A DNA stretch of 64,000 bases from Streptomyces sp. f51 (GTDB lineage Bacteria > Actinomycetota > Actinomycetes > Streptomycetales > Streptomycetaceae): NCBI RefSeq assembly GCF_037940415.1, contig NZ_CP149798.1, positions 3,527,001 to 3,591,000 on the forward strand, given 5' to 3'. The position numbers and the translations under genes were made by a program. Below, piece after piece: positions 50,975 to 59,181 of the stretch. Under the pieces are notes generated by a model that was given only the letters and a program-made list of their open reading frames with translations, was not told where the DNA came from and did no database searches. Each line of letters opens with the position of its first letter. Within the stretch, counting starts at the first letter, position 1.

Positions 50975-52480
50975 ATGGCCGACGACGACGTGACGCGGTT
51001 CGCGGAGCTGCTGACGCGTCTCAAGGCCCGTACGGATCGCAGCTACGCGAGCCTGGCCCGGCGTGCGGGGATGAACGCCTCCACGCTGCACCGCTATTGC
51101 GCGGGCGAGACGGTGCCGCTGGACTTCGCCGTGGTGGAGCGGTTCGCCACGTTGTGCGGGGCCTCGCCCCGGGAGCGGGTGGAGCTGCACCGCCTGTGGA
51201 TCCTGGCAGCCGCGGAACGCCGCCGGGGCCGCCCGGCGGGGCGGGGCGCGGCAGCCGCCTCCGGGCCGGGCGCGGAACGCGGAGCGGCGGAGCCCGCCGA
51301 GCCGGAACGCGCCGAGCCCGGCAAGCCGGAACCCTGCACGGCGGAACCCGGAGTGGCCGAGCCCGGCGCGGTGAAGCACGGCGCGGCCGAGCCCGCCCTT
51401 GCGGAGTGCGGCCTGGCCGGGCACGGCACCGCGGAACCCGGAGCGGCCGAGCGCGGCGCGGCTGAGCCCGCTTCTGCGGAGTGCGGCCTGGCCGGGCGCG
51501 GCACCCCGGCGCACGGTGGGTCCCCGGAGCCGGGGAACGCACCCGGGAGCCGGAAGCCACCCGCACCCCCCACAGCACCGGCTCCCGCGAAACCACCCAC
51601 ACCCCTCGCGACACCCGCCCCCTCGCATGCGCCCGCTCCCGGGTCTCTCCCGTCGCCGCCGGGGGCCCGTGCCTGGTACCGGCGGCGGCCGGCCATCGTG
51701 TCCGGGGTGCTGGGGACCGTGTTCCTGCTGACCGCCGCGGGGCTCTCGGCGTTCTCGTCGCTCCCGGGACTCCCCGGGTTCGCGGCCGGGGCCACGGCGG
51801 GCGGCGGGGCCCGGCCCTCAGCCTCCCCCGCTCGGCCGACCGCCCCGGCCGCCCCCTTCACCTGGACCGTGAACTCCCATGTGTGGGAAGGGGACTGCGG
51901 CCACGACTACATCATCGGCAGGCCCCCGCGGCAGGTACCGCCGCCGCCGTCCGCCGAGGACGCCGAGGTGTGGGCCGACGCCCAGGACGCGGTGCACGGC
52001 GGAGAGACCATGGTGCGCGTGTCGGTGCAGGGGCTCGCGTCGACGGCCGTCGTCCTGGAGGCCCTGCACGTACGGGTCGTACGCCACGCCACGCCCCCGG
52101 CAGGCGGCGCCTACGACTACGACACGTCGCTCGGCTGCGGCGGGGGCATCACGCCCGGATCCTTCGCGGTGAGTCTCGACAAGCGCACCCCCGTCCCCCG
52201 AGCCGTGCCCGGCAGCAGGGGCGACACGATCCTGCCGGCGCGGCCCTTGCCGTACCGGGTCTCCGTCCAGGACCCGGAGGTCCTGCTGGTCGACGCGCGG
52301 ACCGCGCACTGCGCGTGCGCGTGGTACCTCGATCTCGACTGGTCCTCACAGGGCCGCACCGGCACCATCCGGATCGACGACCACGGCCGCCCGTTCCGCA
52401 CCACGGCCACCACCGGACTCCCGCGCTACCGCTACACCGGTTCCCCCAGCCACTGGACCCTGGAACCGGACCGCCCCTGA
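50975..52480 (+). CDS. XRE-type HTH protein with a membrane anchor and extracytoplasmic domain
   Basis: A 501-residue protein. Residues 5-75 are a Cro/C1-type HTH (YASLARRAGMNASTLHRYCAGETVPL). A 160-residue linker built of degenerate 'AEPGxAExG' repeats and a Pro-rich part follow, then one transmembrane helix (AIVSGVLGTVFLLTAAGLSAF). The remaining 220 residues lie outside (WEGDCGHDYIIGRPP to YRYTGSPSHWTLEPD), with a pair of conserved Cys regions. It looks like a membrane-tethered regulator coupling an exterior signal to DNA binding (inference). GGAGG is 12 bp before the ATG. Confidence 0.78.
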   Translation: MADDDVTRFAELLTRLKARTDRSYASLARRAGMNASTLHRYCAGETVPLDFAVVERFATLCGASPRERVELHRLWILAAAERRRGRPAGRGAAAASGPGAERGAAEPAEPERAEPGKPEPCTAEPGVAEPGAVKHGAAEPALAECGLAGHGTAEPGAAERGAAEPASAECGLAGRGTPAHGGSPEPGNAPGSRKPPAPPTAPAPAKPPTPLATPAPSHAPAPGSLPSPPGARAWYRRRPAIVSGVLGTVFLLTAAGLSAFSSLPGLPGFAAGATAGGGARPSASPARPTAPAAPFTWTVNSHVWEGDCGHDYIIGRPPRQVPPPPSAEDAEVWADAQDAVHGGETMVRVSVQGLASTAVVLEALHVRVVRHATPPAGGAYDYDTSLGCGGGITPGSFAVSLDKRTPVPRAVPGSRGDTILPARPLPYRVSVQDPEVLLVDARTAHCACAWYLDLDWSSQGRTGTIRIDDHGRPFRTTATTGLPRYRYTGSPSHWTLEPDRP

Positions 52481-52548
52481 GCCCAGCCCACCCACCCCGA
52501 AACGCAGTCGATTCCGAAGGCGTTGATGTCACGCACCCACGCCAAAGG

Positions 52549-52571
52549 CCCCGCCGGTTCGACCGGCGGGG
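52549..52571 (+). terminator. Terminator of the membrane-tethered XRE gene
   Basis: Hairpin CCCCGCCGGT-TCG-ACCGGCGGGG. The IS256-type element starts directly at its 3' edge, so the IS inserted next to the hairpin. Confidence 0.65.
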
Positions 52572-53876
52572 GACTGTAAATCGTTCGGTGTAACTCCCGA
52601 TCATGGAGGATGCATCGATGACCAGTGAGAACGTGACCGAGGCGGAGACCGCCGAGCCGTCTGAGCCTCAGCAGTCGAAGGCGGTGGACGACCGGCTGAT
52701 CGACGAGCTGGTCTCCCGCGCCCAGGCGGAGGGCTTGCAGCTGACGGGCGAGGGCGGACTGCTCCAGCAGCTGACGAAGCGGCTGTTGGAGTCCGCACTG
52801 GAAGGCGAGATCACCGACCATCTTGGCTATGACAAGCACGACCCGGCCGGGAAGAACGGCGGCAACAGTCGCAACGGCACCCGCGCGAAGACTGTTCTGA
52901 CCGACGTCGGCCCGGTGGAGATATCCGTGCCCCGCGACCGGGACGGGTCCTTCGAGCCGAAGATCGTCAAGAAGCGGCAGAAACGCCTGACCGGCGTCGA
53001 CGAGATGGTCATCTCCCTGTCTGCGAAGGGCCTGACCACCGGCGAGGTCCAGGCCCACCTCGCGGAGGTCTATGGCGCCGAGGTATCCCGCCAGACGATC
53101 TCCACGATCACTGACAAGGTCCTCGAGGGCATGGCGGAATGGCAGAACCGCCCCTTGGACCCGGTCTATCCGGTGGTCTTCATCGATGCCATCCACGTGA
53201 AGATCCGCGACGGCGCCGTCGCCAACCGGCCCATATATGTGGCCCTGGCCGTCACCACCGAAGGCCGCCGGGACATCCTCGGGCTGTGGGCCGGCGACGG
53301 CGGCGAGGGCGCCAAGCACTGGATGCACATCCTCACCGAGATCAAGAACCGCGGCGTGAACGACGTCCTCATGCTCGTCTGCGACGGCCTCAAGGGCCTG
53401 CCCGACGCCGTCGAGACCGTCTGGCCCCGCACCACCGTCCAGACCTGCGTGGTCCACCTCCTGCGGAACTCCTTCCGCTATGCCGCCCGCCAGGACTGGG
53501 ACAAGATCGCCAAGCTCCTCAAGCCCATCTACACCGCTCCGACCGAGGACGCGGCCCTCGAGCGGTTCGCTGAGTTTGCCGACGCCTGGGGGAAGAAGTA
53601 TCCGGCGATCGTCAGGCTCTGGGAGAACGCCTGGGAGGAGTTCACCCCGTTCCTGCGGTTCGACACCGAGATCCGCCGCATCGTCTGCACCACGAACGCG
53701 ATCGAGTCCGTGAACGCCAGGATCCGGCGGGCGGTCAAGGCCCGCGGGCACTTCCCGAACGAGACCGCCGCCCTGAAATGCGTCTACATGGCGATCATGT
53801 CGCTCGACCCCACCGGCAAGGGACAGGCCCGCTGGACCATGCGCTGGAAGACCGCCTTGAACGCCTTCGACATCAC
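52570..53876 (+). mobile_element. IS256-family insertion sequence, right end missing
   Basis: The left end is recognisable by the terminal-repeat-like GGACTGTAAATCGTTCGG followed by the transposase. At the right, the sequence breaks off within the last codons of the transposase and continues as a copy of the Nudix gene. The expected inverted right terminal repeat (complement of the left) is not found in the following 500 bp, so the copy cannot transpose by itself. The left limit is approximate. Confidence 0.75.
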
Positions 53877-53958
53877 CAGCACCATGTCTTCCGTGCGGAC
53901 GGAGCGACGCACGTCGGACCGCCTACGGAGAAGAACGAGTCCGACCGCATCGACATAG
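52618..53958 (+). pseudogene. IS256-family transposase with replaced C-terminus
   Basis: A DDE transposase of the Mutator/IS256 type, 446 codons. The N-terminal part (LLQQLTKRLLESALEGEITDHLGYD) and catalytic domain are intact: first Asp in YPVVFIDAIHVKIRDG, second in VLMLVCDGLKGLPDAV, Glu in CTTNAIESVNARIRR. About residue 419, just after RWKTALNAFDIT, the frame passes into 27 foreign residues from the 77-bp Nudix duplication read out of frame. The normal last residues of the family (FDGR... type) are lost. Activity may survive because the catalytic core is whole, but the IS lacks its right end. The ATG at 52618 follows GGAGG. Confidence 0.85.
53877..53953 (+). repeat. 77-bp direct repeat, copy 1 (at the IS break)
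   Basis: Perfectly identical to 54137-54213, offset 260 bp. It contains CAGCACCATGTCTTCCGTGC and ends GACCGCATCGA. This copy replaces the end of the IS. Confidence 0.95.
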
Positions 53959-53998
53959 ATGGGAGTACCAGTGCACCGCTTCATCATGGGCCTGGGAG

Positions 53999-54322
53999 TT
54001 GCCCATGGGCCTGATCGAGGAGGGCGAGTCGCCCGAGGAGGCAGCTGCCCGTGAGGTCTTGGAAGAGACGGGCTGGCGCCCTGGGCCCATCAAGCCGCTG
54101 ATCTACGCCGAGCCGGCCAACGGCATCACCGACTCGCAGCACCATGTCTTCCGTGCGGACGGAGCGACGCACGTCGGACCGCCTACGGAGAAGAACGAGT
54201 CCGACCGCATCGAGTGGATCCCGCTCAGTGAGGTGCGGGGAATGATCGACCGCCGCGAGATCGTCAGTAGCGGGTCACTCGTGGGTCTGCTCTACCTGCT
54301 CATGGATGAAGCGATCCGCTGA
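53999..54322 (+). pseudogene. Nudix hydrolase (Pif-like), 5' truncated
   Basis: The frame encodes WELPMGLIEEGESPEEAAAREVLEETGW, a complete Nudix box (G-x5-E-x7-REVLEE-x-G), and then the C-terminal half to LLYLLMDEAIR. The upstream part of the fold (the first beta-strands, normally about 50-60 residues before WE[FL]P) is missing or unrecognisable. The only possible starts are a TTG at 53999 or the following ATG. The loss coincides with the IS/duplication junction. If the homology to pSAM2 Pif holds, entry immunity could be lost in this strain. Confidence 0.75.
54137..54213 (+). repeat. 77-bp direct repeat, copy 2 (inside the Nudix gene)
   Basis: The native copy, in frame in the Nudix gene (HHVFRADGATHVGPPTEKNE). 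The copy at 53877 is therefore a displaced piece of this gene or of a sister gene. Confidence 0.95.
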
Positions 54323-55640
54323 CCGGCGGTAGGACTGCCCGTAGCCGTGCCTCGAAGGCCAGGGCTACGGGCTCCCGCCTGTGTGGGGCCAACTGGTCGT
54401 AGAACTCTCTGAGATGGCCTGACACTCGCTCGGAGGCCACTGCGGACGCGGACTCCAGGGCTTGTGTGGCGGTGGTGCACGCCTGGTCGACCTTGCCCTG
54501 ATCCAGTTGCGTACGGGCCAGCCAGAACGCGTGAAACGCTCGGCCGCGGTGGTTGGTGCCGTTCTCACGCCGCAGCGCATCCGTGATCAAGGGCTCAGCC
54601 GTTGCGGCCTCGCCGAGTCGACCGTGGGCAATGCCCGTGTCGACTATGAGCTTCAGCTCGTCGAAGTAGCTCACCCATGACGGGTCGGGGTCGCTCGCCC
54701 GGATCTGCTCGAACTGACGGTGCGCTTCGCCGATCGCCTGGTGCGTGGACGTCTGGTTGCCGAGCGAGGCGTGGGCGAAGGCTTCACGCATGGACAGCAT
54801 CGACAGGACGCGCGGGGTGGTGCCGAGAGATGAGCGGGCCTGGTCCTGGGCGGCAGTCACGAGTGCAAGGGAGTCCGCGGGCTTGTCCTGATAGGTCGCT
54901 TGCAAGCTCATACAGGCCAGGACGTTGGCCATGAACTGGCGGTCGTCGATTTCCTTGGCCAGTTGCAGGGCTTCGGTGAAATACGCGCGAGCCTGGTTGT
55001 ACTGGCGGGCGTCGAAGTAGGTCCAGCCAGTAAGGCGCGCCAGTTCGGCGGCAATTCCGTACAGGCCGTTTTGTATGGACGGTGGTCGGCTCTCCTTGAG
55101 GAGTCCGACCACGTAGCGGAGCTGACCCACGATGGCCGGCCGCAGAGCTTCGCCACCGTGCTGGTCGTCCCGCCGCCAGTAGTCCTCGATGGAGGACCGG
55201 AATGCTTCGAGCGTGGCTGTGCTGAGGTTGGTGCGCGTGGCCAGCGCCAAAATGCTGTCCACGTCCGGCCCCGGAAGAGACGTGGGCGTCTGCTGCTGCG
55301 GCTCCGGTGCCTGCGGCGCCTCGCGCTCGGTGACGGCGAGAGCGTGAGGGGTTTCCCAGGGTCGACGCGCAAGGCCGAGCATGTCTCCTGGGATGCGCAG
55401 ACCGTCCGAGATGCGCTCGATCAAGTCCATGTGCTGCAACTGGCGACGCCCTGCCATGACTTCGCCGACGCGGCTGGGCGTCAGCTCACACCGCCTGGCG
55501 ATCATCGAGGGGTAGATGCCCGCTCTCACCTTGACCAGCTGGAAGATCCTGGTGAAGTCCCGTGCCCGACACGCATTGATCATCTCGGGATCGGTGAGCA
55601 GCCTGACAGGTAATTCCTGCGGCTGGGATGCGTCGGGCAT
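54300..55640 (-). CDS. XRE-family regulator with TPR-like C-terminal domain
   Basis: A 446-residue regulator. The N-terminal HTH is RIFQLVKVRAGIYPSMIARRCELTPSRVGEVMAGRRQLQHMDLIERISDGLRIPGDMLG. A Gln/Pro linker and a helical repeat domain of TPR type follow (AELARLTGWTYFDARQYNQARAYFTEALQLAKEI, and more). This is the common Streptomyces design in which the repeat domain binds a signal, perhaps a peptide. It overlaps the end of the Nudix gene by 23 bp tail to tail and is divergent from a pair of small genes across a perfect palindrome. The ATG at 55640 is preceded by GGGAG. Confidence 0.85.
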   Translation of the reverse strand: MPDASQPQELPVRLLTDPEMINACRARDFTRIFQLVKVRAGIYPSMIARRCELTPSRVGEVMAGRRQLQHMDLIERISDGLRIPGDMLGLARRPWETPHALAVTEREAPQAPEPQQQTPTSLPGPDVDSILALATRTNLSTATLEAFRSSIEDYWRRDDQHGGEALRPAIVGQLRYVVGLLKESRPPSIQNGLYGIAAELARLTGWTYFDARQYNQARAYFTEALQLAKEIDDRQFMANVLACMSLQATYQDKPADSLALVTAAQDQARSSLGTTPRVLSMLSMREAFAHASLGNQTSTHQAIGEAHRQFEQIRASDPDPSWVSYFDELKLIVDTGIAHGRLGEAATAEPLITDALRRENGTNHRGRAFHAFWLARTQLDQGKVDQACTTATQALESASAVASERVSGHLREFYDQLAPHRREPVALAFEARLRAVLPPVSGSLHP

Positions 55641-55700
55641 CGGACTGGCTCCCACCTGCCAGGGCTACGCAATGTCGCCGATTCTCTACTTCCCGCGATG

Positions 55701-55717
55701 TTACCCAAGTTGGGTAA
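55701..55717. promoter_or_regulatory. Perfect palindrome, probable operator of the XRE regulator
   Basis: TTACCCAAGTTGGGTAA, two 8-bp arms around one G, about 60 bp upstream of the XRE start and 40 bp before the divergent small gene. Its position between the two divergent genes suggests autoregulation and joint control. Confidence 0.75.
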
Positions 55718-55753
55718 TCAGCCTGACCTTTTGGCGACCATGCCCGGATCGCG

Positions 55754-55996
55754 ATGCTCTTCGACATGGCGAGCAATCAGCAGACCAGGCCGAGCATCGG
55801 CGAACTGGCGAAGGACACTGCCGGGAAACGTATCGGCGTCGTCATGGGTGAGATCGGCGGTCGTGTGCAGATGCGGCCCATCCAGGGCGGCAGGGAGTGG
55901 GATGCCAAGCCGGACGACGTGGCGGCGCTCACTCCACGGGAGGAACTGAGCGCACGACTGGCCGCCAGGAACGGCAATCGTCGGGTCGGCCTGTGA
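55754..55996 (+). CDS. Small conserved AICE protein
   Basis: An 80-residue protein: GELAKDTAGKRIGVVMGEIGGRVQMRPIQGGREWDAKPDDVAALTPREELSARLA. The core (GEIGGRVQ-x-RP-x-GGREWD) belongs to a small actinobacterial family found next to XRE regulators in integrative elements (from memory); the function is unknown. The ATG at 55754 or at 55766 may start it. It is followed by an overlapping small gene. Confidence 0.7.
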   Translation: MLFDMASNQQTRPSIGELAKDTAGKRIGVVMGEIGGRVQMRPIQGGREWDAKPDDVAALTPREELSARLAARNGNRRVGL

Positions 55997-56094
55997 TGCG
56001 CGCCGTCGGCCGGTATGCCGGGGTCCTGTTCATCATCTGCATCAGCGGTTCGTGCGGCCTGGTGATCGGAATGGCCCTCGGCACCGGCCAGTAG
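55996..56094 (+). CDS. 32-residue single-span membrane peptide
   Basis: A short frame directly coupled to the preceding stop (TGATG overlap): basic start MRAVGRYAG, then one hydrophobic helix (VLFIICISGSCGLVIGMALG), ending TGQ. Coupling and the clean membrane helix argue for translation. No family is recognised. Confidence 0.5.
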   Translation: MRAVGRYAGVLFIICISGSCGLVIGMALGTGQ

Positions 56095-56247
56095 ACCGGC
56101 CGCCCCGGGCGGGTGCCGATTCTCCGGCTCCCCCGTCCCCGCCCGGGGCTGGCCTCCAGCCCCACCCCGCCCTGGTCGTACGAGCCTCGCTCAGCGATCC
56201 GGGTGGGAGGTATCTGCCACGCACCACCTCACACGAGGAGACTGCAC

Positions 56248-56691
56248 ATGACGGCAACGACGAACGGCCAGAAGACCGGTCGCGCGGTAGCGGGTGAGGA
56301 ACTGTTCGAGAGCCTCGCCCACTTCGTGGTCACTCACAACGGGCAGGCGCCCGAGCGGGCCGAGCGGATCGCGGATCAGGCGGTTGCATTCGTGGTCACG
56401 GCGGCCACCGCCACGGTTCTCATGGTCCCGTCGGACGACGTGGACTTCGGCCTCCACGCGCTCATCCTGCACACGAAGGAGTACGCCCAGCTGTGTGAGG
56501 AGCACGCGGGCCGCTTCTTGCACCACAACCCGAAGCCGGGCGGCGGAGCCCGCGACCCGGAGCAGGTCGCCGCCTCCGCGCGTGCCATGAAGGCGGCCGG
56601 GTTCGTGGTCTTCGATGACCTGTGGACCGTGAACGGCGAGAACCTCGCCCAGTGCGACTCGGACTGCGGCCGACCGTACGGGCAGGCGTAG
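56248..56691 (+). CDS. Small cytoplasmic protein of unknown function (glycine-rich-domain-like)
   Basis: A 147-residue protein. The centre (FGLHALILHTKEYAQLCEEHAGRFLHHNPKPGG) resembles a family annotated as glycine-rich-domain proteins, with conserved His and Cys residues. The C-terminus is Cys-containing (CDSDCGRPYGQA). GAGGAG lies 8-10 bp before the ATG at 56248. The kinase-like gene follows after 71 bp, so the two probably form one unit. The function is unknown. Confidence 0.7.
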   Translation: MTATTNGQKTGRAVAGEELFESLAHFVVTHNGQAPERAERIADQAVAFVVTAATATVLMVPSDDVDFGLHALILHTKEYAQLCEEHAGRFLHHNPKPGGGARDPEQVAASARAMKAAGFVVFDDLWTVNGENLAQCDSDCGRPYGQA

Positions 56692-56762
56692 CACCCGACA
56701 GAAGCGGCGCGGCCGGCCCCGTCTGGGCGTCGGCCGCGTTCGCCCGGAAGGAGACAGATACC

Positions 56763-57599
56763 TTGTCCGGCTCGACTCCTGACCTGCCGATCGTGGTGCT
56801 CGACGCATTGATGCCCACGGCATGGCGCCTGGTCCTCAACCGTCGGGGCTCCACCGTCTGGGAGGTGAACAGCCCTCGCGGCCACTACGCGGTCAAGCTC
56901 GGTCATCCGATCGAAGCAACGGCCGATTGGCCCGCGCAGCCCTGGACGGCTCTTGCGCCGGCGCGCGAGGGAACGGTGTTGCTCCGCCTCGGTCACGATC
57001 GAATCGCCTACGGCGACTGGGAGTGCGGTACGTGGAACTTTCAGCCCTGGTACGAGGGCCCGGACCTGCACATGCTGTGGGAGCCCTGCCGTCGGCCGGG
57101 ATCTTCCATCGAGCCGCACTCCGGCGTCGCGCTGGGATGTGTCGAAGCCCTGGCCGAACTCCACGCGAAGGGCTGGGCGCACGGTGACGTTCAACCGGCC
57201 CACTTCATCATCGGGCCGGAACGAACTCACTTGATCGATCTCGCCCTCGCGCAGGGCGGCCAGGTGCCCGAGGGGTACGACTTCCCTTACCGCGGTTGTC
57301 TCGTCCACTACGAGGCACCGGAGATCTCCCGCAGCGTGCTCGCCATTGGCAAGGCCGAGCCGACAACGGCGGCCGACGTCTACGCCCTCGGCGCCTCCCT
57401 GCTCATCTCCGCAACCGGGTGGCGAGCCGTCGAGTACCCGGACGACGCTCCCCGCCCGGTGCAGAGAGAAGCAGTGGCCAGCGGCCGACGCCGCCCCGTG
57501 AAGGCGCCTGGTGAGCTGGGCGAACTGATCGACGCGATGCTCAGCCATGCGCCGGAGGACCGGCCGACGATCTACGAGGTGGGCAAAGCCCTGAGCTGA
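56763..57599 (+). CDS. Protein kinase-like (atypical/pseudokinase) protein
   Basis: A 278-residue protein with kinase-fold features: the lysine strand YAVKLGHP, the hinge region WYEGPDL, the catalytic-loop equivalent WAHGDVQPAHFIIG, and a DFG-like LIDLALAQ followed by YEAPEI and ADVYALGASL (APE-like, then DVxxLG). The catalytic Asp is kept, but the metal-binding Asn of HxDxxxxN is replaced by His/Phe and DFG is DLA. It may therefore be a pseudokinase or an aminoglycoside/peptide-type kinase. The TTG at 56763 follows AAGGAG at 9 nt. No kinase target is obvious. Confidence 0.75.
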   Translation: MSGSTPDLPIVVLDALMPTAWRLVLNRRGSTVWEVNSPRGHYAVKLGHPIEATADWPAQPWTALAPAREGTVLLRLGHDRIAYGDWECGTWNFQPWYEGPDLHMLWEPCRRPGSSIEPHSGVALGCVEALAELHAKGWAHGDVQPAHFIIGPERTHLIDLALAQGGQVPEGYDFPYRGCLVHYEAPEISRSVLAIGKAEPTTAADVYALGASLLISATGWRAVEYPDDAPRPVQREAVASGRRRPVKAPGELGELIDAMLSHAPEDRPTIYEVGKALS

Positions 57600-58374
57600 C
57601 CCCAAGGTGCCGCCGCGGAGCTCTCCCATGCGTCGGCGGCAGACAGCAAGAGACCGGACCACCCTCAGCCTGGACAGCATTCCGGGTGGTCCGGTCGTGG
57701 AGGCCCTGATCAGGACCCCGGTGCCGATGGTACCGGGGTGGTCGGCGTGCCCGAATGCGGGTGCGGCCACAACTTCGGTCTCCTGCTGTCGAGTTGGAGA
57801 GGACAACCCTTGCGCTGTGCCCGAAGGAGTCGTGGTTCGGACATCAGCCACCGAAAGTCAGCCACAGCGGCGGGAACGCCGCACGAGCACCCGTCACGTG
57901 TGCCTCCAGCAACCCCGCACGGATCTCAGCCACGCTTCCTGGATACGTCACGGACCGCACCGCTTCTGGCCGGGGCGTTGTCGACGGGCACGCGCCGCGG
58001 GGCTCGCCCTTGGGTCTCGGCAGGCAGAACGACGGTCACCGGGGCAGTGCGCTCGCTCTCAGTGTCTCGGCCTGGTCCTGACACCCGGGCTGGTCGGATT
58101 GCTTCCGGGTCTGGCTGTTCGCTTTGTAGGTATTGCGCGCTGAGTGGCCGGGGGCCGCCGGAGCGGTGGCGGAGACAGGGAGCGGCGGCGGCCCGTGGCC
58201 GCCAGCGCGCGCGGACCGCCGCAGGCGGGCCGCCTTGATCCAGTAAAGAAACTCTGAACAGCTCCGCAGGCAGGGCGCTCGTCGAACAGCGGAGACGCCC
58301 CCATGCCGTCGCTGTACCTCTGCGGTCCGATCGAGCGCGATACGCAACGAGGGCACGGCGGCCGGCGGGGAGAC
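57600..58374. other. Island 2 region without a supported gene
   Basis: About 775 bp. The frames here are shadows with no ribosome site or domain. Two short hairpins near 57680-57740 (CCGGGTGGTCCGG and CCCCGGTGCC...GGTACCGGGG) could end the kinase transcript. It may hold degenerate cargo. Confidence 0.45.
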
Positions 58375-58599
58375 ATGACCGAGCACATACCGGACAACGA
58401 AATGGGGTTGACCAGCATTCACGTCGGGGATGCGAATCAGGTGGCTGCGCTGATCGAGGAGATGAAGGCCATGGTCGGCCGCCTCGGCAGGGAGACCAAA
58501 GAGTTGCGTGAGGAAGTGGCTCGGCTCAGGACTGCGACTTCGACTGCTGAGACTTCAGCTCCTCGACCTCGCGCCGCAGCTCCTGATGCTCAGCACTGA
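58375..58599 (+). CDS. Small coiled-coil protein
   Basis: A 74-residue frame with a convincing coiled coil (VAALIEEMKAMVGRLGRETKELREEVARLRT). Its 3' end overlaps the convergent GntR gene by 74 bp, and the last 20 residues look random. GGGGAG lies just upstream of the ATG. Similar small proteins occur in AICEs, but this one is not certain. Confidence 0.45.
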   Translation: MTEHIPDNEMGLTSIHVGDANQVAALIEEMKAMVGRLGRETKELREEVARLRTATSTAETSAPRPRAAAPDAQH

Positions 58600-59011
58600 G
58601 GACACGGATTTCGTCCCGTAGCTCAGTGAGCATTTCAACGAGGGTGGTCCCGGCGGCATCGGTGTCGTCGGGGCGCCCCTCCTCATACTCAGCCTGGCCT
58701 GGCCTCTTGTCCCTGTTGGCCAAGTACCAAGCTGGTGCCGTGTAGTCCGCTGAGAACTGGCCAGCGGCGTCGGTGTCTGCGACGAAACTGCCCCGGCCAT
58801 GGATCGTGTAGATCAGGCCCTCGTCGCGCAGCACGTTGAGCGCGGACCTGGCAGTCATGTTGGCCACGCCGAAGCGTTCCTGTAGCTCGCGAATGGCCGG
58901 CATCTGTTCGCCCGGCTTGATCCGACCCTGCAAGATGTCGCGCCGGAGCTCGTCGGCAGCGTGCTGATACGGCGGCCGACGATCCTGCTTGCTCTCTGGC
59001 GCGGGGCTCAT
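58526..59011 (-). CDS. GntR-family repressor (KorSA-like)
   Basis: A 161-residue regulator. The winged helix is YQHAADELRRDILQGRIKPGEQMPAIRELQERFGVANMTARSALNVLRDEGLIYTIHGRGSFVA. The C-terminus is not a known effector domain and ends in a coiled coil (ELRDEIRVLSAEHQELRREVEELKSQ). In pSAM2 the GntR protein KorSA represses pra and itself to keep the element integrated; this protein sits in the equivalent place. Paired operator copies lie in the divergent promoter region upstream. The ATG at 59011 is used. Confidence 0.85.
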   Translation of the reverse strand: MSPAPESKQDRRPPYQHAADELRRDILQGRIKPGEQMPAIRELQERFGVANMTARSALNVLRDEGLIYTIHGRGSFVADTDAAGQFSADYTAPAWYLANRDKRPGQAEYEEGRPDDTDAAGTTLVEMLTELRDEIRVLSAEHQELRREVEELKSQQSKSQS

Positions 59012-59030
59012 GGCCCAAGGATATCTACCC

Positions 59031-59128
59031 TAGCTGGCCTAGCACACCCCACTGACATAGGTGACCTGTGTCAGAACGTACCTAGCTCACCCGATTCACT
59101 TGACACTGCTAGGTCAGCTATGTTCAAT
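59031..59128. promoter_or_regulatory. Divergent promoter/operator region of the transfer operon
   Basis: Two inverted copies of an 11-mer, TAGCTGGCCTA (59031-59041) and TAGGTCAGCTA (59110-59120, complement TAGCTGACCTA), match at 10 of 11 positions. Between them, 59053-59073 is an imperfect palindrome with arms TGACATAGGT and ACCTGTGTCA. A -35 TTGACA (59100-59105) and a candidate -10 TTCAAT (59123-59128, 17-bp spacing) face the traB operon, so a repressor at the right site would cover the promoter. Confidence 0.7.
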
Positions 59129-59181
59129 GGAGATCGGGCGACACCGCCTCGACAGAGCACGACCGAAAGGAAGTAACTCCC

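Noticed and set aside
52530..52575. tRNA 3' fragment (GGTTCGACC) as left attachment site of island 2
   Set aside because: The bases form a perfect hairpin with a 3-nt loop and cannot make a 5-bp T stem with a 7-nt loop plus acceptor strand.
57738..58238. Plus-strand open frame of 166 codons in island 2
   Set aside because: Arg/Ser/Pro-rich, no ribosome site and no domain; neighbouring frames are equally open.
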